Of a stretch of 64,000 nucleotides of DNA, positions 27,520 to 36,360 are shown in pieces. Position numbers and translations under genes: made by a program. Source of the stretch: Chryseobacterium oryctis (lineage in GTDB: Bacteria > Bacteroidota > Bacteroidia > Flavobacteriales > Weeksellaceae). The number at the start of each line of letters is the position of its first letter. Position 1 is the first letter of the stretch. Under the pieces are notes generated by a model. The model was given only the letters and a program-made list of their open reading frames with translations, did no database searches and was not told the DNA's origin. Where the stretch lies: the NCBI RefSeq assembly GCF_025971925.1, contig NZ_JAPDHV010000001.1, forward strand, positions 186,001 to 250,000, given 5' to 3'.

Positions 27520-27540
27520 ATATATAATATAATTTAAATA

Positions 27541-28281
27541 TTATTTTAAATACTCCAACACATAATCGTAAGTATCCGCAGGGTATACAACTGAAATACT
27601 AGGAGAACCTGTAACAGCATTATTTGTAGCACCTACATTATAAGAATAAAGATCTCTAGAATAAACTACTTTATTACCAGTTCCTGATGTCTTATAAATA
27701 GTGATTCCATACATTGATGTCATTCCTGTAGGGGACGGAATACTAACTGTTGTAGAAGTACCGTTAGCTACAAATGATCCTTTGATAGCATAAACCTGAG
27801 CACCATTTACTAATGTATTAGTAACAGTTTCAGTAGTTTTCACATCTACTTTAGGCGACGCTCCCCCTACAGGCAACCATCTTCCCTCTGAAACACTTCC
27901 ATTAGCTTCCCCATTAGGATTTGAGAAATAATACCATCCAGGAACTAAATTAGCTGTTTGAGTAGTTATTGCAGGATCAGCAGTAGAACCACCATTTTTT
28001 GTATTATACACCAACATCCCGTCAAAATAAGACGGAAAAGTAATACCATCTGCCAATGTAAGATCAAATCTAAATAAACTTAAATCTGTATTTGGAAATA
28101 CTAATCCTTTACCCATACTGTTTGATGAAGATGCACTCGTATTAAAGTTAGTACTCGCATCAAAAAAAGCATTAGAGTCAGCAATATTATTAGCAACTAA
28201 TTGATTAGAGTTAACTTGTGCTGAAATTTTCGTTAAGGAAAAAGACGCTAAAAGAACTATATAAAGACCTATTTTTTTCAT
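27541..28281 (-). CDS. Secreted surface protein, unknown
   Basis: A 246-residue exported protein with a signal peptide (MKKIGLYIVLLASFSLTKISA, cut before Q). The mature part is rich in Ser, Asn, Thr and Gly. It has DGMLVYNTKNGG...WYYFSNPNG and GRWLPVGG, a phrase seen in Bacteroidota tail-fibre-like or adhesin-like secreted proteins. The C-terminal third (VYAIKGSFVANGTSTTVSIP, YDYVLEYLK) looks like a beta-sandwich. No T9SS tail is visible. It follows the 219-aa gene by 17 bp, so they form an operon. Confidence 0.7.
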   Translation of the reverse strand: MKKIGLYIVLLASFSLTKISAQVNSNQLVANNIADSNAFFDASTNFNTSASSSNSMGKGLVFPNTDLSLFRFDLTLADGITFPSYFDGMLVYNTKNGGSTADPAITTQTANLVPGWYYFSNPNGEANGSVSEGRWLPVGGASPKVDVKTTETVTNTLVNGAQVYAIKGSFVANGTSTTVSIPSPTGMTSMYGITIYKTSGTGNKVVYSRDLYSYNVGATNNAVTGSPSISVVYPADTYDYVLEYLK

Positions 28282-28298
28282 TTTATTTTATGTTTTTA

Positions 28299-28958
28299 TT
28301 AATTAAACGAAATAGCAGCCCAAGCTGTACCATCACTTATAAAAGCCTTAGCTCTGTTTTGAGCTAATGTACCAACTAATAATGTAGCAGATCCTGCAGA
28401 TTGAACAACTACAGTTCCTGATGCTGTGTTATTATTAGCAACATAAACAAGTCTACCTATATTCCCACTAGGATCTGGCAAGTCAATAGTAAGAGCTCCT
28501 GGAGCCTTAGTAATGATAAAAAAATCATTTGCAGTAGCAGAGTATGCATTAGTATTTGTCAAAATAGTCACACCTCCTCTAGTAGCTTCATATCTTTGTG
28601 GAGTAGAAGCCCCACCTCCAACGGCTTTCCAAACTGAGTTTGGTGCATCATAATAATAGAAACCTGTAGCCGTTACATTAACTGTTTTACCAGCTCCTGT
28701 TCCATCAGCAATAGATGTAACAAATGCTAAAGCACCATTTTGCGCAACATCATATGCTGCATTTTTTGCTTCTAATTGAGCTCTTGTCATACGAGGGACT
28801 AATAATGCGTCTGGTCTGGTAGCATCAGTCGTATTAGCTGTAACATCTAAAGTAGCAGCAGGAGTACTTGTATTTATCCCTACACGCCCTATAGTCTGTG
28901 CCTTAGACAACGCCGCGAAGCCAACAAGCATCGTCGCCGTAAATAAAATTTTTTTCAT
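28299..28958 (-). CDS. Secreted VGINT-type surface protein, unknown
   Basis: A 219-residue exported protein with a signal peptide (MKKILFTATMLVGFAALSKA). The mature N-terminus is IGRVGINTSTPAATLDVTAN, the motif that opens many Bacteroidota surface proteins and also the gene at 62365 in this window. LLVPRMTRAQLEAKNA and GFYYYDAPNSVWKAVGGG follow, then a beta-rich C-terminal domain. The function is unknown; adhesion or matrix roles are guesses. It is the first gene of the pair with the 246-aa protein. Confidence 0.72.
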   Translation of the reverse strand: MKKILFTATMLVGFAALSKAQTIGRVGINTSTPAATLDVTANTTDATRPDALLVPRMTRAQLEAKNAAYDVAQNGALAFVTSIADGTGAGKTVNVTATGFYYYDAPNSVWKAVGGGASTPQRYEATRGGVTILTNTNAYSATANDFFIITKAPGALTIDLPDPSGNIGRLVYVANNNTASGTVVVQSAGSATLLVGTLAQNRAKAFISDGTAWAAISFN

Positions 28959-29332
28959 AAGTTTTTAAAGGTTTTTAATTACATTTTCCACCAATAGTTT
29001 TTATAATAATATAATTAATTAACTATTTAACAATACTGATTTAAAATAAAACTTAAACACAAAATAGAACATCAAAAAACTCTTTGACTTCTAAATTCCT
29101 AAACGTCTAATCTTCACATAAATAGTATTTATAAAAACTATTCTTTTGCGCAAAGTTATGATTTAATTTTTTAATTTCTAAATTAATTAACGAAATTTTA
29201 CATTTTTTTTCCATAAAAAAATACAAACTATTAATTATCAGCAAATTAAATCACAAAAAACTAACTCAATTCAATTTCACTTAAAATTGAATAAACATTA
29301 AAATAGTATTAAATTTATTAACAATCATTTAA
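28959..29332. other. AT-rich gap between rimO and the surface-protein pair
   Basis: No coding frame stands out. TAACTTTG on the minus strand (29157-29150) matches the -7 consensus and could be the promoter of the 219-aa gene, with a leader of roughly 185 nt. A weak hairpin ATTCAATTT/AAATTGAAT (29269-29292) lies 41 bp past the rimO stop and may be its terminator. The rest is poly-A/T with no structure that I can see. Confidence 0.5.
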
Positions 29333-30634
29333 TTAAACCAATTCACCATATAAATCGAATTCTTCAGCAGAGGTTATTCTTACATTTGCAAATTCTCCTA
29401 TAGAAATATAGGTATTTTCTGCAGATACTAAAACTGTATTATCAACATCAGGGGAATCATACTCAGTTCTACCTATAAAATAATTACCTTCCTTTCTATC
29501 AAAAATACACTTATATATCTTATTTACTCTTTCCTGATTTTTTTCCCAAGATATTTGAGACTGCAACTCCATAATTTCTTCTACTCTCGCCTCTTTTACT
29601 TCCTGAGGAATATCGTCTTCCAAAACATAGGCTCCAGTGTTCTCTTCATGAGAATAGGTAAAACATCCTAATCTATCGAATTTTTGCTCTTTCACCCAAT
29701 CTTTCAACTCTTGAAATCTTTCTTCAGTTTCTCCCGGATAACCAACAATAAGAGTAGTTCGGATAGCCATATCTGGAACTTTTTCTCTGAACTTATCTAA
29801 AAGAGCATTAGTTTTCTCATGAGTAGTACCTCTTTTCATTGATTTCAACAAATCAGAATTAATATGCTGAAGAGGAATATCTATATAATTACAAACTTTA
29901 GGTTCTTCTCTAATAATGTCTAAAACATCCTCCGGAAATCCGCTTGGGAAAGCATAATGCAAACGAATCCATTCAATACCTTCAACTTTCACCAATTCTT
30001 TCAGTAAATCTCCAAGTGCACGTTTTTTATAAATATCTAAACCATAATATGTTAAATCCTGAGCAATTAGAATTAATTCTTTAGTTCCTTTTTTAGCCAA
30101 TTTTTGAGCTTCAACAACAAGTTTTTCAATTGGCGTGGAAACGTGGCCACCTCTCATCAAAGGAATTGCACAAAAAGAACAAGGTCTGTCACAACCTTCA
30201 GAAATTTTTAAATAAGCATAATGTTTAGGCGTTGTTGTAAGTCTTTCTCCAACAAGTTCATGTTTATAATCTGCTCCTAAATGCTTCAAAAGAATAGGTA
30301 AATCTCTGGTTCCAAAATATTGGTCTACATCTGGAATTTCTCTAACTAAATCAGGTTTATATCTTTCGGAGAGACATCCTGTAACAAAAACTTTCTCAAC
30401 TTCTCCTCTATTTTTAGCTTCAACATAGTCAAGAATTGTATTGATAGACTCTTCTTTAGCATTATCTATGAATCCGCAGGTATTAATAACAACAATATCA
30501 CCTCTGTCTTCATGAACCACTTCTTTTCCATTGGCTTTCAATTGGCTCATTAAAACTTCAGAATCATAAACATTCTTAGAGCAACCAAGTGTTACAACAT
30601 TTATTTTCTTTTTACCTACAGATTTTGTGCGCAT
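29333..30634 (-). CDS. rimO: Ribosomal protein S12 methylthiotransferase
   Basis: Radical-SAM enzyme that adds a methylthio group to Asp89 of ribosomal protein S12. The 433-residue protein has the N-terminal UPF0004 domain with three cluster cysteines (TLGCSKNVYDSE, NTCGFIDNA, TGCLSERY). The radical-SAM core contains SEGCDRPCSFCAIPLMRGGH, and a TRAM domain lies at the C-terminus. It is full length. The capsule cluster terminator separates it from rfbC upstream, so it is probably its own unit. Confidence 0.93.
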   Translation of the reverse strand: MRTKSVGKKKINVVTLGCSKNVYDSEVLMSQLKANGKEVVHEDRGDIVVINTCGFIDNAKEESINTILDYVEAKNRGEVEKVFVTGCLSERYKPDLVREIPDVDQYFGTRDLPILLKHLGADYKHELVGERLTTTPKHYAYLKISEGCDRPCSFCAIPLMRGGHVSTPIEKLVVEAQKLAKKGTKELILIAQDLTYYGLDIYKKRALGDLLKELVKVEGIEWIRLHYAFPSGFPEDVLDIIREEPKVCNYIDIPLQHINSDLLKSMKRGTTHEKTNALLDKFREKVPDMAIRTTLIVGYPGETEERFQELKDWVKEQKFDRLGCFTYSHEENTGAYVLEDDIPQEVKEARVEEIMELQSQISWEKNQERVNKIYKCIFDRKEGNYFIGRTEYDSPDVDNTVLVSAENTYISIGEFANVRITSAEEFDLYGELV

Positions 30635-30693
30635 CTTTTTGATTTTGAGTTTGCAAAGATACGAAATATTAAAACTTTTGCGTTAAAAAATAA

Positions 30694-30716
30694 AAACCAT
30701 CTCAACAAGATGGTTT
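30694..30716 (-). terminator. Terminator at the end of the polysaccharide cluster
   Basis: AAACCATCT (30694-30702) pairs with AGATGGTTT (30708-30716), loop CAACA. It lies 13 bp past the rfbC stop and marks the 3' end of the cluster. Confidence 0.75.
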
Positions 30717-30728
30717 CCAATATTATAA

Positions 30729-31274
30729 TTAAAAGTTTCTTTCTGAAAATTTTGGTAAAGTTTTATCTTTTTCTGAAAGCTGAATAACTTCTAAAGGTAA
30801 TTTCCAATCAATATTTAGATCAGGATCGTTCCAAATAACGCTTCCTTCTGATTCTTTATTATAAAAGTTATCACATTTATATGAGAAAATTGCAGTTTCG
30901 CTTAAGACAGAAAAGCCATGTCCGAAACCTCTTGGAACATATAATTGAAGCTTATTCTCCGGAGTAAGTTCAACACCAAACCACTTTCCAAAAGTTGGAG
31001 AATCTTCTCTTAAGTCTACAGCAACATCAAAGACCCTACCTTCCAGACAAGACACCAATTTTGCCTGTGCATGTTCTCCTTTCTGCAAATGAACTCCACG
31101 AAGAACACCATAAGATGATTTGGAAATATTATCCTGAACGAAGTGACCGTTCATTCCTGTTAATTCCTCAAATCTCTTTTCATTAAATTTTTCATAAAAA
31201 TACCCTCTGTCATCTTCAAAAACAGTGGGCTCAATTATATAACAGTCCTTAAGTGGGGTTTCTTTAATTTTCAT
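30729..31274 (-). CDS. rfbC: dTDP-4-dehydrorhamnose 3,5-epimerase
   Basis: Third step from dTDP-glucose to dTDP-L-rhamnose. The 181-residue cupin protein has FYEKFNEKRFEELTG, the catalytic His region GVLRGVHLQKGEHAQAKLV, VPRGFGHGFSVL, and the substrate-binding FSYKCDNFYN and WNDPDLNIDW. The other rhamnose genes (rfbA, rfbB, rfbD) are not in the window, so either they are elsewhere or this enzyme serves another dTDP-sugar. It is the last gene of the polysaccharide cluster. Confidence 0.9.
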   Translation of the reverse strand: MKIKETPLKDCYIIEPTVFEDDRGYFYEKFNEKRFEELTGMNGHFVQDNISKSSYGVLRGVHLQKGEHAQAKLVSCLEGRVFDVAVDLREDSPTFGKWFGVELTPENKLQLYVPRGFGHGFSVLSETAIFSYKCDNFYNKESEGSVIWNDPDLNIDWKLPLEVIQLSEKDKTLPKFSERNF

Positions 31275-31293
31275 AATTATTTTTCTTCTTACA

Positions 31294-32256
31294 TTACAAA
31301 TTATATTCTTTTTTTAGCATCCATTTTAAACCTAAATAAATTCCACCTAACGGAACAAAAATAATTAAAATGATTGCCCAAATTGGAAGCTGTGAATTTA
31401 TTAAAAAAATATTGACAAATAATTGACAAATTGCATATACAGAACTAATCACCAAATGAGAAACTTTTTTTTCATTTGCAAAAAGCTGATACAAGTGTCT
31501 TCTATGAGCTTCAAAAATATTTTCTTTTAATAATATTCTTTCAATAATTGTTAATACTACTTCAATACCATAAACTGATAACAAAAGGATGTATTTATAC
31601 TCTCCTGTTTTCATAATGAGAAGTGTAATGAGACCAATCACCCAAAAACCAATTCCCATACTTCCAACATCTCCAGCAAAACATTTTGCTTTTTTTCTAA
31701 AGTTAAAAAAAAGAAAAACAATACATGCTAAAATAGGATAATAGATAAAGTTATTATCTGTAAACTCAACAACTTGTCTATTTATGTAAACTAAAGAACA
31801 CAAAGTCATCAAGCTATAAACTCCCGTCATTCCATTAATTCCGTCCATAAAATTATAGGCGTTTAATGTACCAATGATTAAAATGAATAAAATTGGCCAA
31901 CCCCAGAATGGCATTAAGTCAAATGCCCCCGTAAAGTATAATAACAAAACAACCGAGATAAAATGAATTGACAATCTTATTTTATTTGATAACGTTTTAA
32001 TATCATCAATAAAACTAATAGTACAAATTGCTAATAATCCCAACCCAAAAGGCCAATAATTCTGGCAGACATCCTTAAAGTTAAACAAACAAAAGACAAT
32101 AAATGCAATTGGAAAAATAATGCCTCCTCCACGCAATGTTATTTGGGTATGGGCACTTCTATGATTAGGTTTATCAATAATATTATATTTATCTGCTATT
32201 TTGAAATAAACTAATATTGAAACAAATAATATTATTGTAATAAGAATGTACTCCAT
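31294..32256 (-). CDS. Undecaprenyl-phosphate sugar-1-P transferase, WbpL/WecA-like
   Basis: Starts the repeat unit by moving a HexNAc-1-phosphate from its UDP form to undecaprenyl phosphate. The 320-residue protein has about ten membrane helices. Family motifs in order are KPNHRSAHTQITLRGGG, FIDDIKTLSNKIRLSIHF, AYNFMDGINGMTGVY, CFAGDVGSMGIGFW and the His motif EAHRRHLYQLF. WecA uses GlcNAc; WbpL, usually beside a WbpV-like reductase as here, uses FucNAc or QuiNAc. Its start overlaps the reductase stop by one base. Confidence 0.85.
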   Translation of the reverse strand: MEYILITIILFVSILVYFKIADKYNIIDKPNHRSAHTQITLRGGGIIFPIAFIVFCLFNFKDVCQNYWPFGLGLLAICTISFIDDIKTLSNKIRLSIHFISVVLLLYFTGAFDLMPFWGWPILFILIIGTLNAYNFMDGINGMTGVYSLMTLCSLVYINRQVVEFTDNNFIYYPILACIVFLFFNFRKKAKCFAGDVGSMGIGFWVIGLITLLIMKTGEYKYILLLSVYGIEVVLTIIERILLKENIFEAHRRHLYQLFANEKKVSHLVISSVYAICQLFVNIFLINSQLPIWAIILIIFVPLGGIYLGLKWMLKKEYNL

Positions 32257-33161
32257 TATTTTTTGAAACTTTTAATCGTTTTTGTTAAGCCTTCTTCCGC
32301 AGTTAAGGGAAGTTTATCTATTTCTAAAGCTGTTTTAATTTTTTGATTTGAGACTAATAAATTATTTGTGAGTTTTTTTAATTTTTTAGTATTCAAAGGA
32401 AATGGTAAAATATCCCCAAGCTTAGCTAAACCTTTTATTAAAAATTTAGGAAGGTTTATATTAGGAATTTTAAGATTTTCAACTTTTTTTATAACTTCAA
32501 TAATATCATTAGTGGCAATAGGTTCGTCATCAGCAATATGATAAATTCCGTTTTCTAATTTATTACTTTTTTGAATTATTTGTTGAATAAAAAAATTAAA
32601 ATTATCAATAGATACAAATGACCTTTCATTATTAAACGAAGCTAAAGGGTAAGGAATTCCTTTTGATATAATTTTATAAAGTAATCCGAGATTACCTTTA
32701 TCACCAGGACCATGAACCATTGGAGGTCGAATAATCACAAGCTTTTTATCATTTGGTAAATTTTGTTTTAGCAGCCACTCTTCTGCTTCTCTTTTACTTT
32801 TCCCATAGAAAGAAATAGGATTGCAATTATTTGTTTCATCTAAAGGTTTATCAGATTCAAACTCCTCTAAAGCGGCAAGTGAGCTAATATGAATAAACAA
32901 TTTAGCTTTACTTTTTTTAAAAACTTCAAACACTTGTTGTGCCAACTCTACATTAGCATAATAATAATCTTTTTCTGTTGCAACGCCTTCATGATCATGG
33001 GCTTTACCTACAAGATTAATAAAAATCTCAATTTCTTCATTAAGCTCATTCCTCCATAAAGAATTCCGTAATGAAACTTCCTGAATTTTGAAATTTTGCT
33101 GTAATGATTTTACTAGATTATCCCCAATGAAACCTGAACTCCCAAAAACAGCTATTTTCAT
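32256..33161 (-). CDS. NAD-dependent epimerase/reductase, WbpV-like
   Basis: A 301-residue short-chain dehydrogenase with an N-terminal Rossmann motif (VFGSSGFIGDNLV), HISSLAALEE, and the catalytic YGKSKREAEEW (Tyr-x3-Lys). Length and neighbours fit WbpV-type enzymes, which reduce UDP-4-keto-6-deoxy-GlcNAc made by WbpM to UDP-QuiNAc or UDP-FucNAc. A WbpM-like dehydratase is encoded in the same cluster at 44912-46840. The 4-epimerase alternative cannot be ruled out. It overlaps the GT2 gene by 4 bp. Confidence 0.8.
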   Translation of the reverse strand: MKIAVFGSSGFIGDNLVKSLQQNFKIQEVSLRNSLWRNELNEEIEIFINLVGKAHDHEGVATEKDYYYANVELAQQVFEVFKKSKAKLFIHISSLAALEEFESDKPLDETNNCNPISFYGKSKREAEEWLLKQNLPNDKKLVIIRPPMVHGPGDKGNLGLLYKIISKGIPYPLASFNNERSFVSIDNFNFFIQQIIQKSNKLENGIYHIADDEPIATNDIIEVIKKVENLKIPNINLPKFLIKGLAKLGDILPFPLNTKKLKKLTNNLLVSNQKIKTALEIDKLPLTAEEGLTKTIKSFKK

Positions 33162-33982
33162 TTACCTAATGCTTTAAGGGTTCTATTATTAATTACTTTT
33201 CTCTCTTTATCAAATAGCCAACCCCATTTATTGAAATAATACATAGCAGACTCCATTCCAATTTTTGTAAGCCTCCAAGATTTGTGAGATCCTTTTTCAA
33301 AATGATGATAAATATGTACCTCAGGATAATAAACTGTTCTATATCCTCCATTTATTAACCGTCTGCACAAGTCAGTTTCCTCTCCATACATGAAAATCTT
33401 CTCATCAAAAAAACCAACTTCACGTAAGGCTTCAAGTTTTAAAAACATAAAACACCCTGAAAGATAAGGTACATCCATTATTTTATTATACCCTGTAAAT
33501 CTCAATTCAAAAAATTCATTTCTTTTTTCAACCATCCCTTTAAAAGGGTTGAATCTTCTCCCAATCCAATCATAGGGAGTAGGAAGTAATTTACACAAAC
33601 GCTGTATTTCGCCATCAGGATACAATACCTTTGGCATTATATTACCAATATCTGGATTGCTTTTTAAATAATCCGTTAGTTTATTGAGTACATCTTCATC
33701 AAAATACGCATCAGGATTTAATACCAGATGATAAATACTATTTTTTTCTATAGCTTTTTTTATTGCAATGTTATGAGCTGCCCCAAAACCTGGATTTGAG
33801 GGATTAAAAACATATTCAACATTAGGATGGTTAATAATTGATTTCAGCTCATCCGTTGGAGAATTATCTACTAAATATAAAAATATTGGATAATCTGTTT
33901 TTGAATTAAGGAAGCTGTTAATCGCATCCAAAAGAATTTTTCTATCATTTCTATAACAAACTATACTTGCAGTTACAAACAT
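33158..33982 (-). CDS. Glycosyltransferase family 2 (rhamnosyltransferase-like)
   Basis: A 274-residue cytoplasmic GT-A enzyme. SIVCYRNDRKILLDAINSFL opens the nucleotide-binding domain. LVDNSPTDELKSI, NPGFGAAHNIAI and the metal-binding LVLNPDAYFDEDVL (D-x-D-like) follow, and MYGEETDLCRRL is the ED motif of rhamnosyltransferase-like GT2. With rfbC in the cluster, an L-rhamnose donor is plausible but not shown. It is in a tight run with WbpV- and WbpL-like genes. Confidence 0.83.
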   Translation of the reverse strand: MFVTASIVCYRNDRKILLDAINSFLNSKTDYPIFLYLVDNSPTDELKSIINHPNVEYVFNPSNPGFGAAHNIAIKKAIEKNSIYHLVLNPDAYFDEDVLNKLTDYLKSNPDIGNIMPKVLYPDGEIQRLCKLLPTPYDWIGRRFNPFKGMVEKRNEFFELRFTGYNKIMDVPYLSGCFMFLKLEALREVGFFDEKIFMYGEETDLCRRLINGGYRTVYYPEVHIYHHFEKGSHKSWRLTKIGMESAMYYFNKWGWLFDKERKVINNRTLKALGK

Positions 33983-34003
33983 TTCACTAATTAATTTTAA
34001 GAT

Positions 34004-35131
34004 TTAAATAGATTTAAACACATCCAAATATCTTTTGGCTCTAATTTCAGCATTTCCAAACGCCTTAATTCTTTGTTTACCATTTTCTATCAGTAACTCA
34101 GAAAGATTTTCATTGGTTATTATATCTTCTATTTTTGATTGAATATCTTTAGCATCTAAAGGATCAAAATAAAGAGCAGCATTCTCACAAATAGATTTAG
34201 CAAACGAATAATGCGATGTTAAAATAGGAACTCCCATTTTCATTGCCTCAGGATAGTTTGCAGAAAATGATTCTATTAATGTTGGTAAAAAAAGAGCATT
34301 ACATTCTGAATATAGTTGAGGGCAGTCTTTGACATCCACTCTCCCAAGATTAATTATTTTTGCTTTCGCTTCATCGCTAAAGTAACGTTCATACTTATCA
34401 GGATCAACAGTTAATACAAATTTAACATTCTTGCCCAACTTTCTATCATTCAAAATAGGTACAATCTCATTTATTATGGTCAGGTTTTTATGTATATCAA
34501 AAGAGGCTAATGACAAAAATCTATATTCATTCTCCTCAGGTACAGGTAATAGATGTTTTTTTGAAGAAATAGCATTTTCTTCAAAATATCTATTGTATGT
34601 ATTACTAACAGTAAAAATGTCGGATTTGCTAATATCTAAAAAAGCAGATAACCTTTTAGACATATCATCTGTTTCACAAATAAAATATTTTCCATTTCTC
34701 TTTAAAAAAAAACGATGAGCAATCTTCATCAAATTAATTCTCAAAACATCTTTAAATGAAATTTTTTTAAAAAAAGGAGACTCAGGATAAACATAATACG
34801 AATTAGCAAATCCTGTTACATGTTTAGTTTGGGGAGTCCAACATGAAGGTCCAAAAACGGAAAAAACAATATCCGGATTTATTAGTTTTTCTAGTTTTCT
34901 TAACTGTTTTCTTACTGAAAAACCTTTAAGTCCATATAAAGGGTGATTTTCAAATTGATAAAAATGAAAATTATCCGGAAAATCATACACATCAATTTCT
35001 TTTGATACTGTTTTACTTAAAAAAACATGATAAATATTTTCAGGAAAGCCAATACATTCATAAATAAATGAAACTGCTACTTGTGTTACTCCCGTTCCAC
35101 TTAGTGTTGTTGTATTAATAACTAAATTCAT
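34004..35131 (-). CDS. Glycosyltransferase, GT4/GT1 type
   Basis: A 375-residue GT-B enzyme. The C-terminal nucleotide-sugar domain has FLSLASFDIHKNLTIINEIV, NLGRVDVKDCPQLYSECNAL and the acceptor E-x7-E region ALFLPTLIESFSANYPEAM. The N-terminal GTGVTQVAVSFIYE loop binds acceptor or phosphate. It adds one sugar to the lipid-linked repeat unit on the cytoplasmic face. The donor and linkage are unknown. Gaps of about 20 bp to both neighbours show the operon layout. Confidence 0.8.
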   Translation of the reverse strand: MNLVINTTTLSGTGVTQVAVSFIYECIGFPENIYHVFLSKTVSKEIDVYDFPDNFHFYQFENHPLYGLKGFSVRKQLRKLEKLINPDIVFSVFGPSCWTPQTKHVTGFANSYYVYPESPFFKKISFKDVLRINLMKIAHRFFLKRNGKYFICETDDMSKRLSAFLDISKSDIFTVSNTYNRYFEENAISSKKHLLPVPEENEYRFLSLASFDIHKNLTIINEIVPILNDRKLGKNVKFVLTVDPDKYERYFSDEAKAKIINLGRVDVKDCPQLYSECNALFLPTLIESFSANYPEAMKMGVPILTSHYSFAKSICENAALYFDPLDAKDIQSKIEDIITNENLSELLIENGKQRIKAFGNAEIRAKRYLDVFKSI

Positions 35132-35155
35132 TTGATATAATGATATGTAAAGACA

Positions 35156-36280
35156 TTAAACTTCTTCCAAAACCGATTTAATAATTGCTTTGTTATCAAC
35201 TGCATTAAACATAATAAATGAGTTTTGCGAATACTGATCAAAATTCTGATCTATCTCCAAAATCATATTTTTAATCTCTGCAACATCATTGCTTGTACCA
35301 AAGATCCTGCCACAACCAAATTTCTGAAACGGCACCGATAATCCTGGAATATTATTACCAATTACAGGTACTCCATAACCCGAATATTCAAAAATTTTAT
35401 TTGGTGCACAGAAAATTTGATTCAACGATATAGGATCATACATTAAAATTCCTATCCTTGCAAGTGAAGTGATATACAGATGCTGTGGAGAAGGTATAAA
35501 GGAAATATGCACTAAACGTGGACATATTTTCTTATAGTGTTCTAGCATACCAAAATCTCTCCCCATAATTACAGGTATAAAATCTTCACCTAACTCATTA
35601 ACAGCTTTCAGAATAAATGTAAGATCTCTTTCAGGCGAAATTAATCCCTGATAAAGTACTATCTTTTTATGATTTTTAATCAGGCTATCATATAATTCAG
35701 AATGGTTTTCTTTTAAAAATTCTCCTGCTTTTTTATCATCTAATAATTTATATGGTTTATTAGGTAAAACAACGGGATATTTTTTAGGTTTAAACCACAA
35801 ATTAAAAATAGCTGCTCTATTCTCTTCACATACAATCAGTCTTTTACTTGTCGTGATATATTTATTTAATACATACTTATAAAAAGAAGAATGATCATAC
35901 ATCTCTAAAACATGCATTACATAGTTTATTCTATCAAAAATATTACTATATAATAAAGGAGCAATACTATCTGCATCTACAAACCAAACAATTCTGTTGT
36001 TATTTTCAGGTAAGGATAATTCTTTTAAAACTTCTTTTCTATATTTCCACCATGTCTGTATTTTCTTTTTAAAAGATCTTTTCTTTAAACTTACAAACGA
36101 TGCTAGTCCCAAATCTTTAAACTCCACACCTTTATCCTGAAACTCTTTCCTCCAATACTCATTTACTCCTAACGTTATCAGTTTAACAGAAACACCCAAA
36201 TCTATCAAATGTTGAATTACCATTTGTGTGGGCGGTTCGTTTTCAATAGTATTTTTATGAATTATTAAAACTTTTTTCAT
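35156..36280 (-). CDS. Glycosyltransferase, GT-B fold
   Basis: A 374-residue GT-B type enzyme (GT4-like) with a divergent N-domain (KVLIIHKNTIENEPPTQMVI). Its C-domain has KIVLYQGLISPERDLTFILK, FIPSPQHLYITSLARIGILM and FCAPNKIFEYSGYGVPVIGN. PNKIFEY is the conserved donor-binding motif of this group. It is probably the second or third sugar transferase of the repeat unit. The donor is unknown. Confidence 0.78.
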   Translation of the reverse strand: MKKVLIIHKNTIENEPPTQMVIQHLIDLGVSVKLITLGVNEYWRKEFQDKGVEFKDLGLASFVSLKKRSFKKKIQTWWKYRKEVLKELSLPENNNRIVWFVDADSIAPLLYSNIFDRINYVMHVLEMYDHSSFYKYVLNKYITTSKRLIVCEENRAAIFNLWFKPKKYPVVLPNKPYKLLDDKKAGEFLKENHSELYDSLIKNHKKIVLYQGLISPERDLTFILKAVNELGEDFIPVIMGRDFGMLEHYKKICPRLVHISFIPSPQHLYITSLARIGILMYDPISLNQIFCAPNKIFEYSGYGVPVIGNNIPGLSVPFQKFGCGRIFGTSNDVAEIKNMILEIDQNFDQYSQNSFIMFNAVDNKAIIKSVLEEV

Positions 36281-36360
36281 GTTAATTTTTAAATCATTAT
36301 TTATGTCAGAAGTATTTACAGTTTCATTACTTTATTAGTAAATATTACTAAAAATTTAGA

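Noticed and set aside
29220-29260. A shared ATCAGCAAATTAAA phrase here and near 58470
   Set aside because: Two short AT-rich matches in intergenic DNA are likely by chance.
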